NCBI GenBank assembly: GCA_965247125.1
Contig: CBDFGO010000001.1
Span: 735,709 to 799,708 of the forward strand
DNA from: CALBJU01 sp965247125
GTDB lineage: Bacteria > Bacteroidota > Rhodothermia > Rhodothermales > UBA10348
Direction of reading: 5' to 3'
DNA length: 64,000 nt
The notes under the pieces were generated by a model. The model made no database searches. It saw only the letters and a list, made by a program, of their open reading frames with translations, and was not told the origin of the DNA. How positions within the stretch are numbered: position 1 is the stretch's first letter; each line of letters begins with the position of its first letter. Made by a program: the position numbers and the translations under genes. Shown here one piece after another: positions 48,426 through 55,979 of the stretch.

Positions 48426-49052
48426 TTATTTCAGAACGGGAGCATAATGATTCAGCCCATCGGCAATAATTCCGATTCCTCTGATGGTAGCCTCTACTGG
48501 GTCCTCTGCCACCACCGTTGGTATATCTATTTGCCGACGGATAAGAACTTCAATATTCTTCAGTATGGCCCCTCCTCCCGTTAGCGTGATGCCACGATCC
48601 AGGAGGTCAGAGCCGTATTCGGGCGGCGTGCGTTCTATACAATCGATTACAAGCATCTCGATTCGAGAGAGGGTGTCCCGAAGGGCCTCACGAATATCTT
48701 CCGACTCGATTAATCTCGTTTTCGGTAGCCCGCTTACTAGATCTCGTCCCCGAATTTCACAAGTTAGTTCAGGGTCTATATCCGTTGCGCTACCTATATC
48801 GCACTTTACTCGTTCAGCAGTACTTAGCCCGATGTGTAAGTTGTGATTCCTCTTGAAATACTTAACAATATCGCTGTTCAATTGGTTACCACCATACCTC
48901 AAAGAGCCCCCAGCCACAATGTTCGACTGAGCTATGACTCCAACGTCCGTTGTACCCGCTCCAAGTACCACAATACAATTAGCCTCGGATTTTCTAATAT
49001 CTAGACCAATCCCTATGGCAGCCGCAATAGGTGCGTCAATCAAATGAACATA
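48426..49052 (-). pseudogene. MreB-like actin homologue, C-terminal two thirds, cut by IS3 copy C
   Basis: About 208 codons, open to the IS3 edge. They align with MreB from the middle of the ATPase domain: LIDAPIAAAIGIG, NIVAGGSLRYGGNQLNSDI, IGLSTAERVKCDIGSA, GITLTGGGAILKN, and PVEATIRGIG near the end. The phosphate-2 loop reads VVLGAGTTDVGV where MreB has DIGGGTTE, so the key Asp is replaced by Leu. It is thus a divergent paralogue and not the cell's main MreB. The first about 140 residues are absent. Confidence 0.72.
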
Positions 49053-49138
49053 GAGATGGTCCTGATTCATCGGACAGTCTGAACAACAAATAAGGTGGAG
49101 TCTTGCGATCATATCACCCTCAAGAAAGGATACAAACG

Positions 49139-49426
49139 ATGAGTCGCAAAAGAAGAAACCACAGCAACACATTCAAAGCGAAAGTAGCGCTGGCGGCGGT
49201 TAAGGGAGACCGCACGATGGCCGAGTTGGCAGACCAGTTCCAGGTTCATCCGAACCAGATTCAGACGTGGAAAAAGAAGCTGATTCAGGACGCTGAAGAG
49301 GTCTTTGAAAAAGGGCATTCCGGAAAACGCAACGAGGAGGGCCAGATCAAGGAGCTTCACGCCAAGATTGGCGAGCTTTCGATGGAGAAGGATTTTTTAT
49401 CCAAAGCGCTCGGTCGCACCCAGTAG
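49139..49426 (+). CDS. IS3-family OrfA, copy C
   Basis: 95 residues, near-identical to copy B (KGHSGKRNEEGQ instead of KGYSRKHNEEGQ). Slippery T TTT TTA at 49393-49399. Confidence 0.92.
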   Translation: MSRKRRNHSNTFKAKVALAAVKGDRTMAELADQFQVHPNQIQTWKKKLIQDAEEVFEKGHSGKRNEEGQIKELHAKIGELSMEKDFLSKALGRTQ

Positions 49427-49440
49427 GTGAGCGCCGCCAA

Positions 49441-50268
49441 ATGATCGACCCAATCCACGACCTCTCCATCAAACGGCAGTGCAATCTGCTGGAGCTGAAC
49501 CGCTCGACGGCCTACTACAAGCCGGTGGACGAGAGCGAGGAGAACCTGGCCGTGATGAGAGCACTCGATGAGCTCTACATCGAACGTCCCACGCGAGGAT
49601 CGCGCACCATGAAGGATGCGCTCGAGGACCGAGGTATTACGGTCGGTCGCCATCGAATCCGGCGATTAATGCGTCTGATGGGCCTTATTGCCATTTATCC
49701 TAAGAAACGGACCTCGATTCCGGGAAAAGGTCACAAGATTTATCCGTATCTCTTGCGTAAGCTCAACGTGACGCGGCCCCGGCAGGTTTACGCAAGCGAC
49801 ATCACATTCATTCCGATGAAAAGGGGATTCGTTTACCTGGTCGCCGTCATTGACTGGTACAGCCGAAAAGTACTCTCACGCCGGATCTCCAATACGATGG
49901 ATACCGACTTCTGCGTGGAAGCGCTCCAGGAGGCCATCGCTGTTTACGGCGCTCCAGAGATCTTCAATACGGATCAGGGCAGCCAGTTTACATCCGTGGC
50001 CTTCACTGATGTGCTGAAGAATCATGACATCAAAATCTCTATGGACGGAAAAGGTCGCTGGATGGACAACGTGTTCGTTGAACGTCTGTGGCGTAGCCTG
50101 AAATATGAAGAGGTGTACCTTAAAGCCTATGACAGTGTGGCTGAAGCCCGCAAATCCATTGTTGTATACTTCGACTACTTCAATAACGAAAGGCGACACA
50201 GCTCGCTTGGAAGAAAGACCCCTGATCACGTATTTTTTAATCACCAGCCGCTTCAAGAAGCAGCATAA
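49441..50268 (+). CDS. IS3-family transposase OrfB, copy C
   Basis: 275 residues with complete rve core; a few substitutions relative to copy B (for example VDESEENLAVMRALDE). Confidence 0.93.
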   Translation: MIDPIHDLSIKRQCNLLELNRSTAYYKPVDESEENLAVMRALDELYIERPTRGSRTMKDALEDRGITVGRHRIRRLMRLMGLIAIYPKKRTSIPGKGHKIYPYLLRKLNVTRPRQVYASDITFIPMKRGFVYLVAVIDWYSRKVLSRRISNTMDTDFCVEALQEAIAVYGAPEIFNTDQGSQFTSVAFTDVLKNHDIKISMDGKGRWMDNVFVERLWRSLKYEEVYLKAYDSVAEARKSIVVYFDYFNNERRHSSLGRKTPDHVFFNHQPLQEAA

Positions 50269-50479
50269 TCAACCCGCAAGATTCCACCTAAGACCCTGTC
50301 CAGTTTTATAGGACCATCTCTGATCTCTGTAAATCAGGCTGCGGTTTCAAAGCCGATTCGAGATTCTATCTGATTGCGCAGTCTGTACAGTGTGCGAAAT
50401 CGGGAATCGGACACTTCCGGATAGCAACGGACAGTTAATCCGGACAGATGCGCGATCGGCCAGAATAGGGCAGTAGCGC

Positions 50480-50650
50480 TCAGCGACGTTTGGAACGGGT
50501 TTTATTGAAGGGTGGTCTTTCCTGCTCGATTTCTATTTTTCGTTTTTCTCTCCAAAAATCAGCGTCTTGCCGCCTCGTCGTTAAGACATGAGGTACGTAC
50601 GGCCCGATGATGGCCGCAAGAATAATAACGATGAGTCCCGCGATGGCCAT
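50480..50650 (-). CDS. 56-residue single-pass membrane protein
   Basis: ATG at 50650 gives AIAGLIVIILAAIIGPYVPH (membrane helix) followed by a charged cytoplasmic tail (QDADFWREKRKIEIEQERPP) and a basic end (NKTRSKRR). It lies just behind the terminator of the NYN gene, so it needs its own promoter or read-through. Composition and position fit a small viral membrane protein; no family recognised. Confidence 0.45.
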   Translation of the reverse strand: MAIAGLIVIILAAIIGPYVPHVLTTRRQDADFWREKRKIEIEQERPPFNKTRSKRR

Positions 50651-50654
50651 AATG

Positions 50655-50686
50655 AAAAAAGGACAGACTGGTTAAAGTTCTGTCCT
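50655..50686 (-). terminator. Intrinsic terminator after the NYN gene
   Basis: On the minus strand: AGGACAGA, 11-nt loop, TCTGTCCT, then TTTTT. Strong Rho-independent terminator about 90 nt downstream of the NYN stop. Confidence 0.85.
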
Positions 50687-50777
50687 ACGGCCGGGGGAAC
50701 ATCAGTTAATAGTAAAACTGATCGGGATTGTCAAGTAAACCTAGCTTATGTGCATAATTGAAAACACCTACATATTA

Positions 50778-51407
50778 CTACCAAACGGGCGGTTTCGTGA
50801 GCACCTTTCCGCTCGAAAGCACAATAGTGTTTGAAAATTGGTTCGCCGCGTAGTTGTCGGAGCTCATCGTCACATCGTTATCGACATGGTGGCGAAGCTC
50901 TCGATTTACGCGTTCGCGAGGGAAGGCAACAGTCCGAGTTACGTCCGGATACTCGTTCCTTATATACTCGAGAGGCGGTATTTGGTCGGTGTCGCCGGTA
51001 ACGAAAACAAGTGTGTCGACAGCTCCTTTTTGGCACAATTCCAATGCTTTGACTGCGATCGCGACGTCTGTCTTTTTCTCTTCTTGGCTGCGCCAGCTCT
51101 TATCACAATGCCGGCACGTGATATTCTTGGACTTAAATCTGCCTTGGATGATGAAGACGCCACTATCTTCGAGAGCTTGTAGGTAGATTCGCTGCCGCGC
51201 ATGCGCATGCTGTCCGCGGTGATCGGCCGGAGCCGTGAAATAGTACACCTCGTGGAGCTGTCCACTGGGCTCAATGTTAATCAGAAGCGCGCGGCACATC
51301 GCCCGAAGATCCAACCACTTCACACCCGAGCCATCTATATCCTGAGCATCATCCAGGGAGTGATAGAGGTTAAACCCGTCTATTAAGAATGTGACTCTGC
51401 GGCTCAT
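50778..51407 (-). CDS. NYN-domain (LabA/DUF88-like) nuclease
   Basis: 209 residues. PIN-like NYN core with acids in TFLIDGFNLYHS, EEKKTDVAIAVKALEL and FVTGDTDQIPPLEYI. A Cys-x2-Cys pair (TCRHCDKSW) before the second acid suggests a zinc knuckle. The family cleaves or processes RNA; phages carry versions of unknown target. Its ATG lies only 4 nt behind the T-run of an intrinsic terminator, so there is no room for a ribosome site outside that hairpin; expression may be by read-through or leaderless. Confidence 0.82.
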   Translation of the reverse strand: MSRRVTFLIDGFNLYHSLDDAQDIDGSGVKWLDLRAMCRALLINIEPSGQLHEVYYFTAPADHRGQHAHARQRIYLQALEDSGVFIIQGRFKSKNITCRHCDKSWRSQEEKKTDVAIAVKALELCQKGAVDTLVFVTGDTDQIPPLEYIRNEYPDVTRTVAFPRERVNRELRHHVDNDVTMSSDNYAANQFSNTIVLSSGKVLTKPPVW

Positions 51408-51411
51408 ATAT

Positions 51412-51440
51412 AAAAAAACCCACGGATCGGAACCCGTGGG
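51412..51440 (-). terminator. Intrinsic terminator directly in front of the NYN start codon
   Basis: On the minus strand: CCCACGG(G), loop TTCCGAT, CCGTGGG, then seven T. It ends the long right-to-left viral operon (63.9 to 51.7 kb) and leaves 4 nt before the NYN ATG. It could act as an attenuator. Confidence 0.88.
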
Positions 51441-51697
51441 GGGCCGCTCATCGCGCCTAAAGGCACAGATAAAGCGGGGTTGATTTCAGTGATAAGGTAC
51501 GTAATTTTTCGTAAAGTGTTTCAAATTTGAAACACTTTAAGATACCGCGCACCTATTCAGACTGAATATCGGCCCATCTCACGGGTAAAATAATAAAATG
51601 GTCGGCACCTACCCGCCGCCGGCCCCAAATATAGGCGTCAAAACCTTGGTTTTTGAACGTTCTGGCCCTTTATAGCATTTCAATTGATTGCCCACGT
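51441..51697. other. Non-coding gap between the viral operon and the NYN gene
   Basis: 257 bp without a credible frame. It contains the 28-bp palindrome at 51512 and AT-rich stretches that could hold a minus-strand promoter for the NYN gene. Confidence 0.5.
51512..51539. promoter_or_regulatory. 28-bp perfect palindrome, candidate operator
   Basis: Half-site TAAAGTGTTTCAAA followed at once by its exact complement, centred at 51525/51526, about 105 bp upstream of the NYN start. No T-run and no loop, so a dimeric-repressor operator or a recombination/replication site is more likely than a terminator. Confidence 0.6.
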
Positions 51698-52312
51698 TTA
51701 TTTCATTGACTCCATGGTCACGCTCGTATATCGAGCCAAATCCCTCAATTCGTCCCAATTAGACTCGCTCCACGCTGGCTGAGTGGAGTGAAACGTACAG
51801 CCGGCAATACCCGCCACGCGGCCCTCTCTATCCAATACGGGCACCAGGTACTCGTCGTGGATTTTGTATTGCTCCAGGTAAAATTGAGAGGCTTCGTCAT
51901 TTCCATCCATGTGCATCGACCGGCGGTAGTATCCCTCGTTTGCGAGCTCGTGAATGATGAAGTCCCACGAGAAGGCAACCAGGCCTTGCGAATCGTTAAG
52001 AATTGGTTTTACGACCGAGTCGACGCTCTCATAGATCATCGAGAGCTTATCCCAGTGCAACTCGCCGATTTTTAATACCGTGCCATTATGCAGCGAATAA
52101 ATGAATGCGCGCGAGACGCCCGTGCTCTCTCTCAGATCGTGAAGGTGCGTACGTATTGCTTTTGAAAGCATGTAGCGCTGCTTCTGCTGGCCGGGCCTTC
52201 TACTCTTGATCCAACGCCGAATCGCGAGAGGTATGATCACAGCGAGCAGCGGCGTAAGCACCAAGAGCACGATTTGTTGCGAAAAGGGTAATTCCATTTC
52301 TTCGATCTCCAA
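51698..52312 (-). CDS. Membrane-anchored GAF-like viral protein
   Basis: 204 residues: N-terminal transmembrane helix (QQIVLLVLTPLLAVIIPLAI), basic linker, then a globular alpha/beta domain (SRAFIYSLHNGTVLKIGELHW; YLVPVLDREGRVAGIAGCTFHS) of GAF-like pattern. Proteins of this layout occur in phage lysis or structural clusters, function unknown. Last gene of the long operon, ahead of the terminator at 51412. Confidence 0.5.
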   Translation of the reverse strand: MEIEEMELPFSQQIVLLVLTPLLAVIIPLAIRRWIKSRRPGQQKQRYMLSKAIRTHLHDLRESTGVSRAFIYSLHNGTVLKIGELHWDKLSMIYESVDSVVKPILNDSQGLVAFSWDFIIHELANEGYYRRSMHMDGNDEASQFYLEQYKIHDEYLVPVLDREGRVAGIAGCTFHSTQPAWSESNWDELRDLARYTSVTMESMK

Positions 52313-52335
52313 TTTCAGGACAAGTGATAGTTGTC

Positions 52336-52911
52336 CTAGTTATTGAGGAAGAAAAAGCCACCGATCGCTGCGGCTGCGGCGAGAGCGGGGCCGACGAGAC
52401 TTTTCTTTTCTACCGGCGCCGGCTCGGCATCGACTGCCGTGCTTACTACCTGCTTGGTGAAAAGACGGGCAGCCGGAACCGCCCGGAAAGCCTCAACGCT
52501 CTGGACGTAGCGCGTCGTGCGCGCTCTAACTACGGCGGCGGCGCTTGCCTTTTGCAGTGGAGCCGCTGGCGTTAGTTGTAGCACTTTTACGGGCTCGGGT
52601 GTTGCCAGCTTTAGCGTTTGCACCGTCACCACCTCTTTTTTTGGCGGCGCCGGCACCGCGGGCGCCGTAATGCCATAGCGCAGGCGCACGTACGTGGTGA
52701 GCGCCCCAATGATGTAGTTCGCGGGCGTCGTCTTGGTGCTCGCCGAGAGCGCGAGCACGTAGGCATCCTTCGTCCAGCGGCCGCTCTGCTGGATCGCCTC
52801 GTAGGCTTTCAGAAGAATGGCGGGGATGTTACCGGGTAAGACCAGGAGGGCGTTCTGGGCCGCGACGTCGTTGATGACGCCCGCCGCAAGCTGTGAGTTA
52901 TTTGTATACAT
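52336..52911 (-). CDS. Hypothetical viral protein with C-terminal membrane segment
   Basis: 191 residues. A helical N-terminal half (NNSQLAAGVINDVAAQNALL; ALTTYVRLRYGI), an Ala/Pro/Val-rich linker, and a C-terminal helix (SLVGPALAAAAAIGGFFFL). The helix-plus-tail-anchor design recurs in four other proteins of the module and fits a minor protein of an internal-membrane virion. No homologue recognised. Confidence 0.5.
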   Translation of the reverse strand: MYTNNSQLAAGVINDVAAQNALLVLPGNIPAILLKAYEAIQQSGRWTKDAYVLALSASTKTTPANYIIGALTTYVRLRYGITAPAVPAPPKKEVVTVQTLKLATPEPVKVLQLTPAAPLQKASAAAVVRARTTRYVQSVEAFRAVPAARLFTKQVVSTAVDAEPAPVEKKSLVGPALAAAAAIGGFFFLNN

Positions 52912-52962
52912 GGCTTTTCACGTTGAGTAGATGCGCTAAAACCCCGTTTTATGCGGGCAGAG

Positions 52963-53292
52963 CTACGACCGTGATTGGGCCAACTTCACTAGCAGGCCAA
53001 GTGCGAACACGAGGCCAACGTTGCGAAGAGAAAATACCGTATTTCCACGCTTTGGATCCGATTCGCTGGAATCGGCGATTATGCGGCGAGGAACGTTGTA
53101 GTGCGTCACCCTTCCACTGCTGTTTCGAACGGCCCACTTCTTGATGTTGTGGCCGCCGGCTTTGTAGCCGCGCTGGAGCGCCGAGCTGAGTGTTGAGGGC
53201 GCCACATCGATGACTTCGGCCAACTGTAAGCCGTTTAATTTCTTGGCCTTCATGCTTTTATTTTTGGCGGCCATGATGCGAAAACGCTTCAC
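52963..53292 (-). CDS. Small protein with HTH-like N-terminus and C-terminal membrane segment
   Basis: 109 residues from GTG at 53292 (ATG at 53274 is equally possible). KKLNGLQLAEVIDVAPSTLS resembles a helix-turn-helix, followed by basic residues (HNIKKWAV, HYNVPRRIIA) and a C-terminal hydrophobic helix (RNVGLVFALGLLVKLAQ). A DNA-binding protein tethered to a membrane could link viral DNA to the internal membrane; this is inference only. Confidence 0.4.
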   Translation of the reverse strand: MKRFRIMAAKNKSMKAKKLNGLQLAEVIDVAPSTLSSALQRGYKAGGHNIKKWAVRNSSGRVTHYNVPRRIIADSSESDPKRGNTVFSLRNVGLVFALGLLVKLAQSRS

Positions 53293-53343
53293 AACCTCTT
53301 TCAGCTGGTTCGTTAACGGTAACGCGGGCGCAACACGAGCTCA

Positions 53344-53378
53344 GTGGCCGACCTGCGCCTTACGGGGCGCGCGGCCAC
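53344..53378. other. GC-rich nested hairpin
   Basis: GTGGCCG and CGGCCAC enclose GCGCC/GGCGC. It sits in a 180-bp non-coding gap between two viral genes; no T-run. Possible processing or attenuation site. Confidence 0.4.
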
Positions 53379-53472
53379 TTCTGATCTGACGGCACGATGC
53401 GTCCTTGTTACGCGCTCGATCGCGCTCGAGGGGATGCGTTAGCGTTACTGGAAACAGATCACGAATTACGAT

Positions 53473-53925
53473 CTATTTGAGTATCGCTACCGTTCCGAGC
53501 GCAAAGGCTCCAACCCCGGCAATGAGTCGATGTCGCCTGAGTCGTTGATTGTTCTCTTGCAGTACGCCTCGAAGTTTCGATTCTGCCGATAGCTGCTCAT
53601 CTTTCGTCGTTACCAGGTGCTCCCAATCGCTAATGAGCGTTCGGAGTACGGTGATTTCGACCTGAGCTTGAGAATACGCTGCATCCGACGCCGCCTTGGA
53701 TTCTACCTGGGCGTTGCGAAGCGATTCGTATTTAGGAAGCAGATCAGTAGCCAGGAACATGTAATCGAGCGCCGCTGCGCGTTCCATCCACACTCCTGGA
53801 CTGCCGTCGATGGCCATTACGACCACGGTATCTTCAGTTGTTGAGGTCTCGGGTAAGTCTACCGCCTGGGCCGTAGAGCATACTGCGAAGACGAGCAGCA
53901 AGCAGAGAGTCGCTAATATTTTCAT
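53473..53925 (-). CDS. Exported coiled-coil protein with C-terminal membrane helix (spanin-like candidate)
   Basis: 150 residues from ATG at 53925, which has AGAGGA 7 nt upstream. Signal peptide (ILATLCLLLVFAVCSTAQA), extracytoplasmic coiled coil (about 60-125), then a short hydrophobic end (LIAGVGAFALGTVAILK). It overlaps the upstream gene by 92 nt in another frame. Together they recall Rz/Rz1-type spanin pairs, but there is no lipobox, so the match is by architecture only. Confidence 0.45.
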   Translation of the reverse strand: MKILATLCLLLVFAVCSTAQAVDLPETSTTEDTVVVMAIDGSPGVWMERAAALDYMFLATDLLPKYESLRNAQVESKAASDAAYSQAQVEITVLRTLISDWEHLVTTKDEQLSAESKLRGVLQENNQRLRRHRLIAGVGAFALGTVAILK

Positions 53926-54229
53926 GCGTGGGTCCTCTTTCAATGGTTTGTGATAAATCCAGTTGTAGCGCTGAAACGATCACCGCGAGTGAGTCGCCGC
54001 GACGTTCCGCACGAAACCGATGATGCGCCACCACCCTCAGCGTATCGGTTCGCACTTTCAGTATTGAGGTCAAAGAATCGGCTGTCGCCTCCTTTTGCTC
54101 AATTTTCAGTTCGTAGGCCGCCTCAAGCTGCCTGGCCACGCGGGCCGTAGCTAGTTCGTTCGCCGCGTAGCCCCCGATGGCCATCGAGAGCGTGATGATG
54201 ATTGCGTAGAGTGTCAGCTGAGACTTCAT
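53834..54229 (-). CDS. Inner-membrane spanin-like protein (Rz-type layout)
   Basis: 131 residues: N-terminal membrane anchor (LTLYAIIITLSMAIGGYAA) followed by a periplasmic coiled coil rich in Ala, Leu, Arg and Glu. This is the layout of i-spanins, which help disrupt the outer membrane at lysis. Its 3' end overlaps the next gene out of frame, as in many spanin pairs. Confidence 0.5.
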   Translation of the reverse strand: MKSQLTLYAIIITLSMAIGGYAANELATARVARQLEAAYELKIEQKEATADSLTSILKVRTDTLRVVAHHRFRAERRGDSLAVIVSALQLDLSQTIERGPTHENISDSLLAARLRSMLYGPGGRLTRDLNN

Positions 54230-54259
54230 TTGTCTTTGGGGGCCGTCAGGCCCATTGAT

Positions 54260-55081
54260 TTAGATCCGGCTGCCGATGAAGACCACTTTGAGTCCTTTTC
54301 CGGCGATGGTGGAGCCGATCTGATCGATGTCGATCGTGATTTCGGCATCGTCGGAAAAAACTTCATCCGAAATGACGGCAGGCGTCGCGGCCGTCGTGCT
54401 CGTTTTTTCCGTAGAATCGATGGTGAGCTTGGTGCTCAGGATCGTAGCGCCACCTTCGTTGATATCCACGGTCACCGTCGCATCCGTTGGGGCGGTGTTC
54501 GCCGAGGCCCGCACGCCCGAAAGGCGGAATGCGTAGGGCATCCGGAAGGTGTGTTTTGTCGTTCCCGTGCTCAGATTCGTGGTTTCGTCGCCTACCTTGA
54601 TCACGATCGCTTCGGCGATGACGCCTTCCGTGCGAACATCAACACAATCCCACTTCGTATCGGCTGCGTTGTAGATGAACGTCAGGTAGATTGTGTTCGA
54701 AATGGTGGTTGATTCCGGAAGCGAGGCGCCGAAAGCGCGGTAGATCGCGTTCCACGTCAGAGCGCGGGCCGTCGCATCGTCGGTAACGCGGACTATGAGC
54801 TGCTGGCCATCCGTTGGCGATCCCGAGGGCGCTGCAAAAGCTGCTGCTGCTGCCTGGGCCGTAATGACAAATACATCGGTCGTATCGGCATTCGGCGTCG
54901 GCGTGGCCGCAGACGCCGCTGAGACGATACGAGGAACGTCGTGATCCTGCAGAATCTGATTTCCCTTGCGGTAATATCGGATGCCGGTTAAGAGGTCGGT
55001 GTAGCGTTCGTGCAGACCGAGTTTCGTCGGTACGCCGTTTGCACGGGTGCTTTTGATACGGGCGCGTTCAGTGTAAGGCAT
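54260..55081 (-). CDS. Fibre or spike-like viral structural protein
   Basis: 273 residues. N-terminal YTERARIKSTRANGVPTKLG, a Ser/Ala/Thr-rich middle, and a beta-rich C-terminal domain (HTFRMPYAFRLSGVRASAN; ATVTVDINEGGATIL; KLTIDSTEKTS; GLKVVFIG) that I know from the ends of many phage receptor-binding proteins. Probably a vertex or fibre component. Start ATG at 55081 lies inside the end of the overlapping small lipoprotein-like frame. Confidence 0.6.
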   Translation of the reverse strand: MPYTERARIKSTRANGVPTKLGLHERYTDLLTGIRYYRKGNQILQDHDVPRIVSAASAATPTPNADTTDVFVITAQAAAAAFAAPSGSPTDGQQLIVRVTDDATARALTWNAIYRAFGASLPESTTISNTIYLTFIYNAADTKWDCVDVRTEGVIAEAIVIKVGDETTNLSTGTTKHTFRMPYAFRLSGVRASANTAPTDATVTVDINEGGATILSTKLTIDSTEKTSTTAATPAVISDEVFSDDAEITIDIDQIGSTIAGKGLKVVFIGSRI

Positions 55082-55290
55082 GATAATTCAGGGTTTAATT
55101 CGTGATTCTGGGCATATTTCATCTTTTGAAAAACAGGGCGATAAACAGAGTCGGGGCGTATGACTCCTCCTTTCCCATCTTCGTCGGACTTGGAATCGAC
55201 GATAATTTCTCGGCACGCCGCCGCAAAAACGCACAGCATTATTGTGATTAGCAGTATCCAAGCTGTTCTATCGAGTAGTCGCTGATTCAC
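54988..55290 (-). CDS. Small lipoprotein-like frame
   Basis: 100 residues from GTG at 55290: hydrophobic start WILLITIMLCVFAAAC with a lipobox-like AAC, then a charged linker. The last about 30 codons overlap the fibre gene in another frame. Could be an outer-membrane spanin partner or an exported superinfection factor; the weak start site keeps confidence low. Confidence 0.35.
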   Translation of the reverse strand: MNQRLLDRTAWILLITIMLCVFAAACREIIVDSKSDEDGKGGVIRPDSVYRPVFQKMKYAQNHELNPELSCLTLNAPVSKAPVQTAYRRNSVCTNATPTS

Positions 55291-55435
55291 TTTATAAATT
55301 CTTTGCGGTGCAGGATGCTATTTCAGCGTTTTATGGAAGTGGTTGGGTAAAGTGGTGCTAGGTACCGGGTTGCTCAGGTAATTTCTTGAGCCGCGGCAGT
55401 CAGCACGTATTGCATTTTTTGTCTCAACATCCGTT

Positions 55436-55978
55436 TTAATTGGTAGGCCAGGCTGCGTGGTTTTCAACATCAAAATTGCCAGCATCCAAATCGGAGAGAG
55501 CAAGAACCTCAGACTCAATCGCATCAGAAGCGTCTCTAATGGCTTTTATTGCGATCCTTAGATCGCGTGCCTGTTTTGCCGAAGCCCTTTGAGAAGCGGT
55601 CAACGCGTCGCCGTTGATTCGTATTTCGAGTAACGATACCCAAAGAGCGTTGGCGTTTTCGCGAGTGTGCGCAGGGGCGATAGACTCAATGCGCTGTCCA
55701 GCTTCTAGCTTGATCTCGCGAACCTTTCTGATTGCGTGGTCGAAGTGAGAGACGTGTGCAGCAAGAACAGACATAACCGTATTTCTGTCGCTTTCCTCTG
55801 CACCCACCACGGTTAATGCGCGTGGGAATTTCTTTACCTTCCCACCTTCTAAAATGGCTCGGCCATTTGACCCTACTCGCCTTTTTGATGAGCCAACCCT
55901 GACGACCGGTACGCCAGCGGCAATAAGCTCATGCTTAAATGAGCGAGATATTTCTTTTTCTGTTTCTACGTAAATCAT
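55436..55978 (-). CDS. Hypothetical viral protein next to the spike
   Basis: 180 residues, soluble, helical C-terminal half (about 75-165). Starts 1 nt after the stop of the spike gene, so it is translationally linked. No family recognised; a chaperone or attachment protein for the spike is a guess from position. Confidence 0.5.
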   Translation of the reverse strand: MIYVETEKEISRSFKHELIAAGVPVVRVGSSKRRVGSNGRAILEGGKVKKFPRALTVVGAEESDRNTVMSVLAAHVSHFDHAIRKVREIKLEAGQRIESIAPAHTRENANALWVSLLEIRINGDALTASQRASAKQARDLRIAIKAIRDASDAIESEVLALSDLDAGNFDVENHAAWPTN

Positions 55979-55979
55979 A

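Larger units (their letters stand above)
49053..50320 (+). mobile_element. IS3-family element, copy C
   Basis: 1268 bp, same ends as copy B and nearly the same sequence. Flanks ATA and TGA differ, and the missing half of the MreB-like gene is not on the right side, so a deletion or recombination occurred at this copy. It forms the border between the IS-rich region and the viral module. Confidence 0.9.

Noticed and set aside
48426..49172. Start of the MreB-like gene at 49172
   Set aside because: The first codons would come from the IS3 inverted repeat and leader; homology begins only at the IS edge near 49052.
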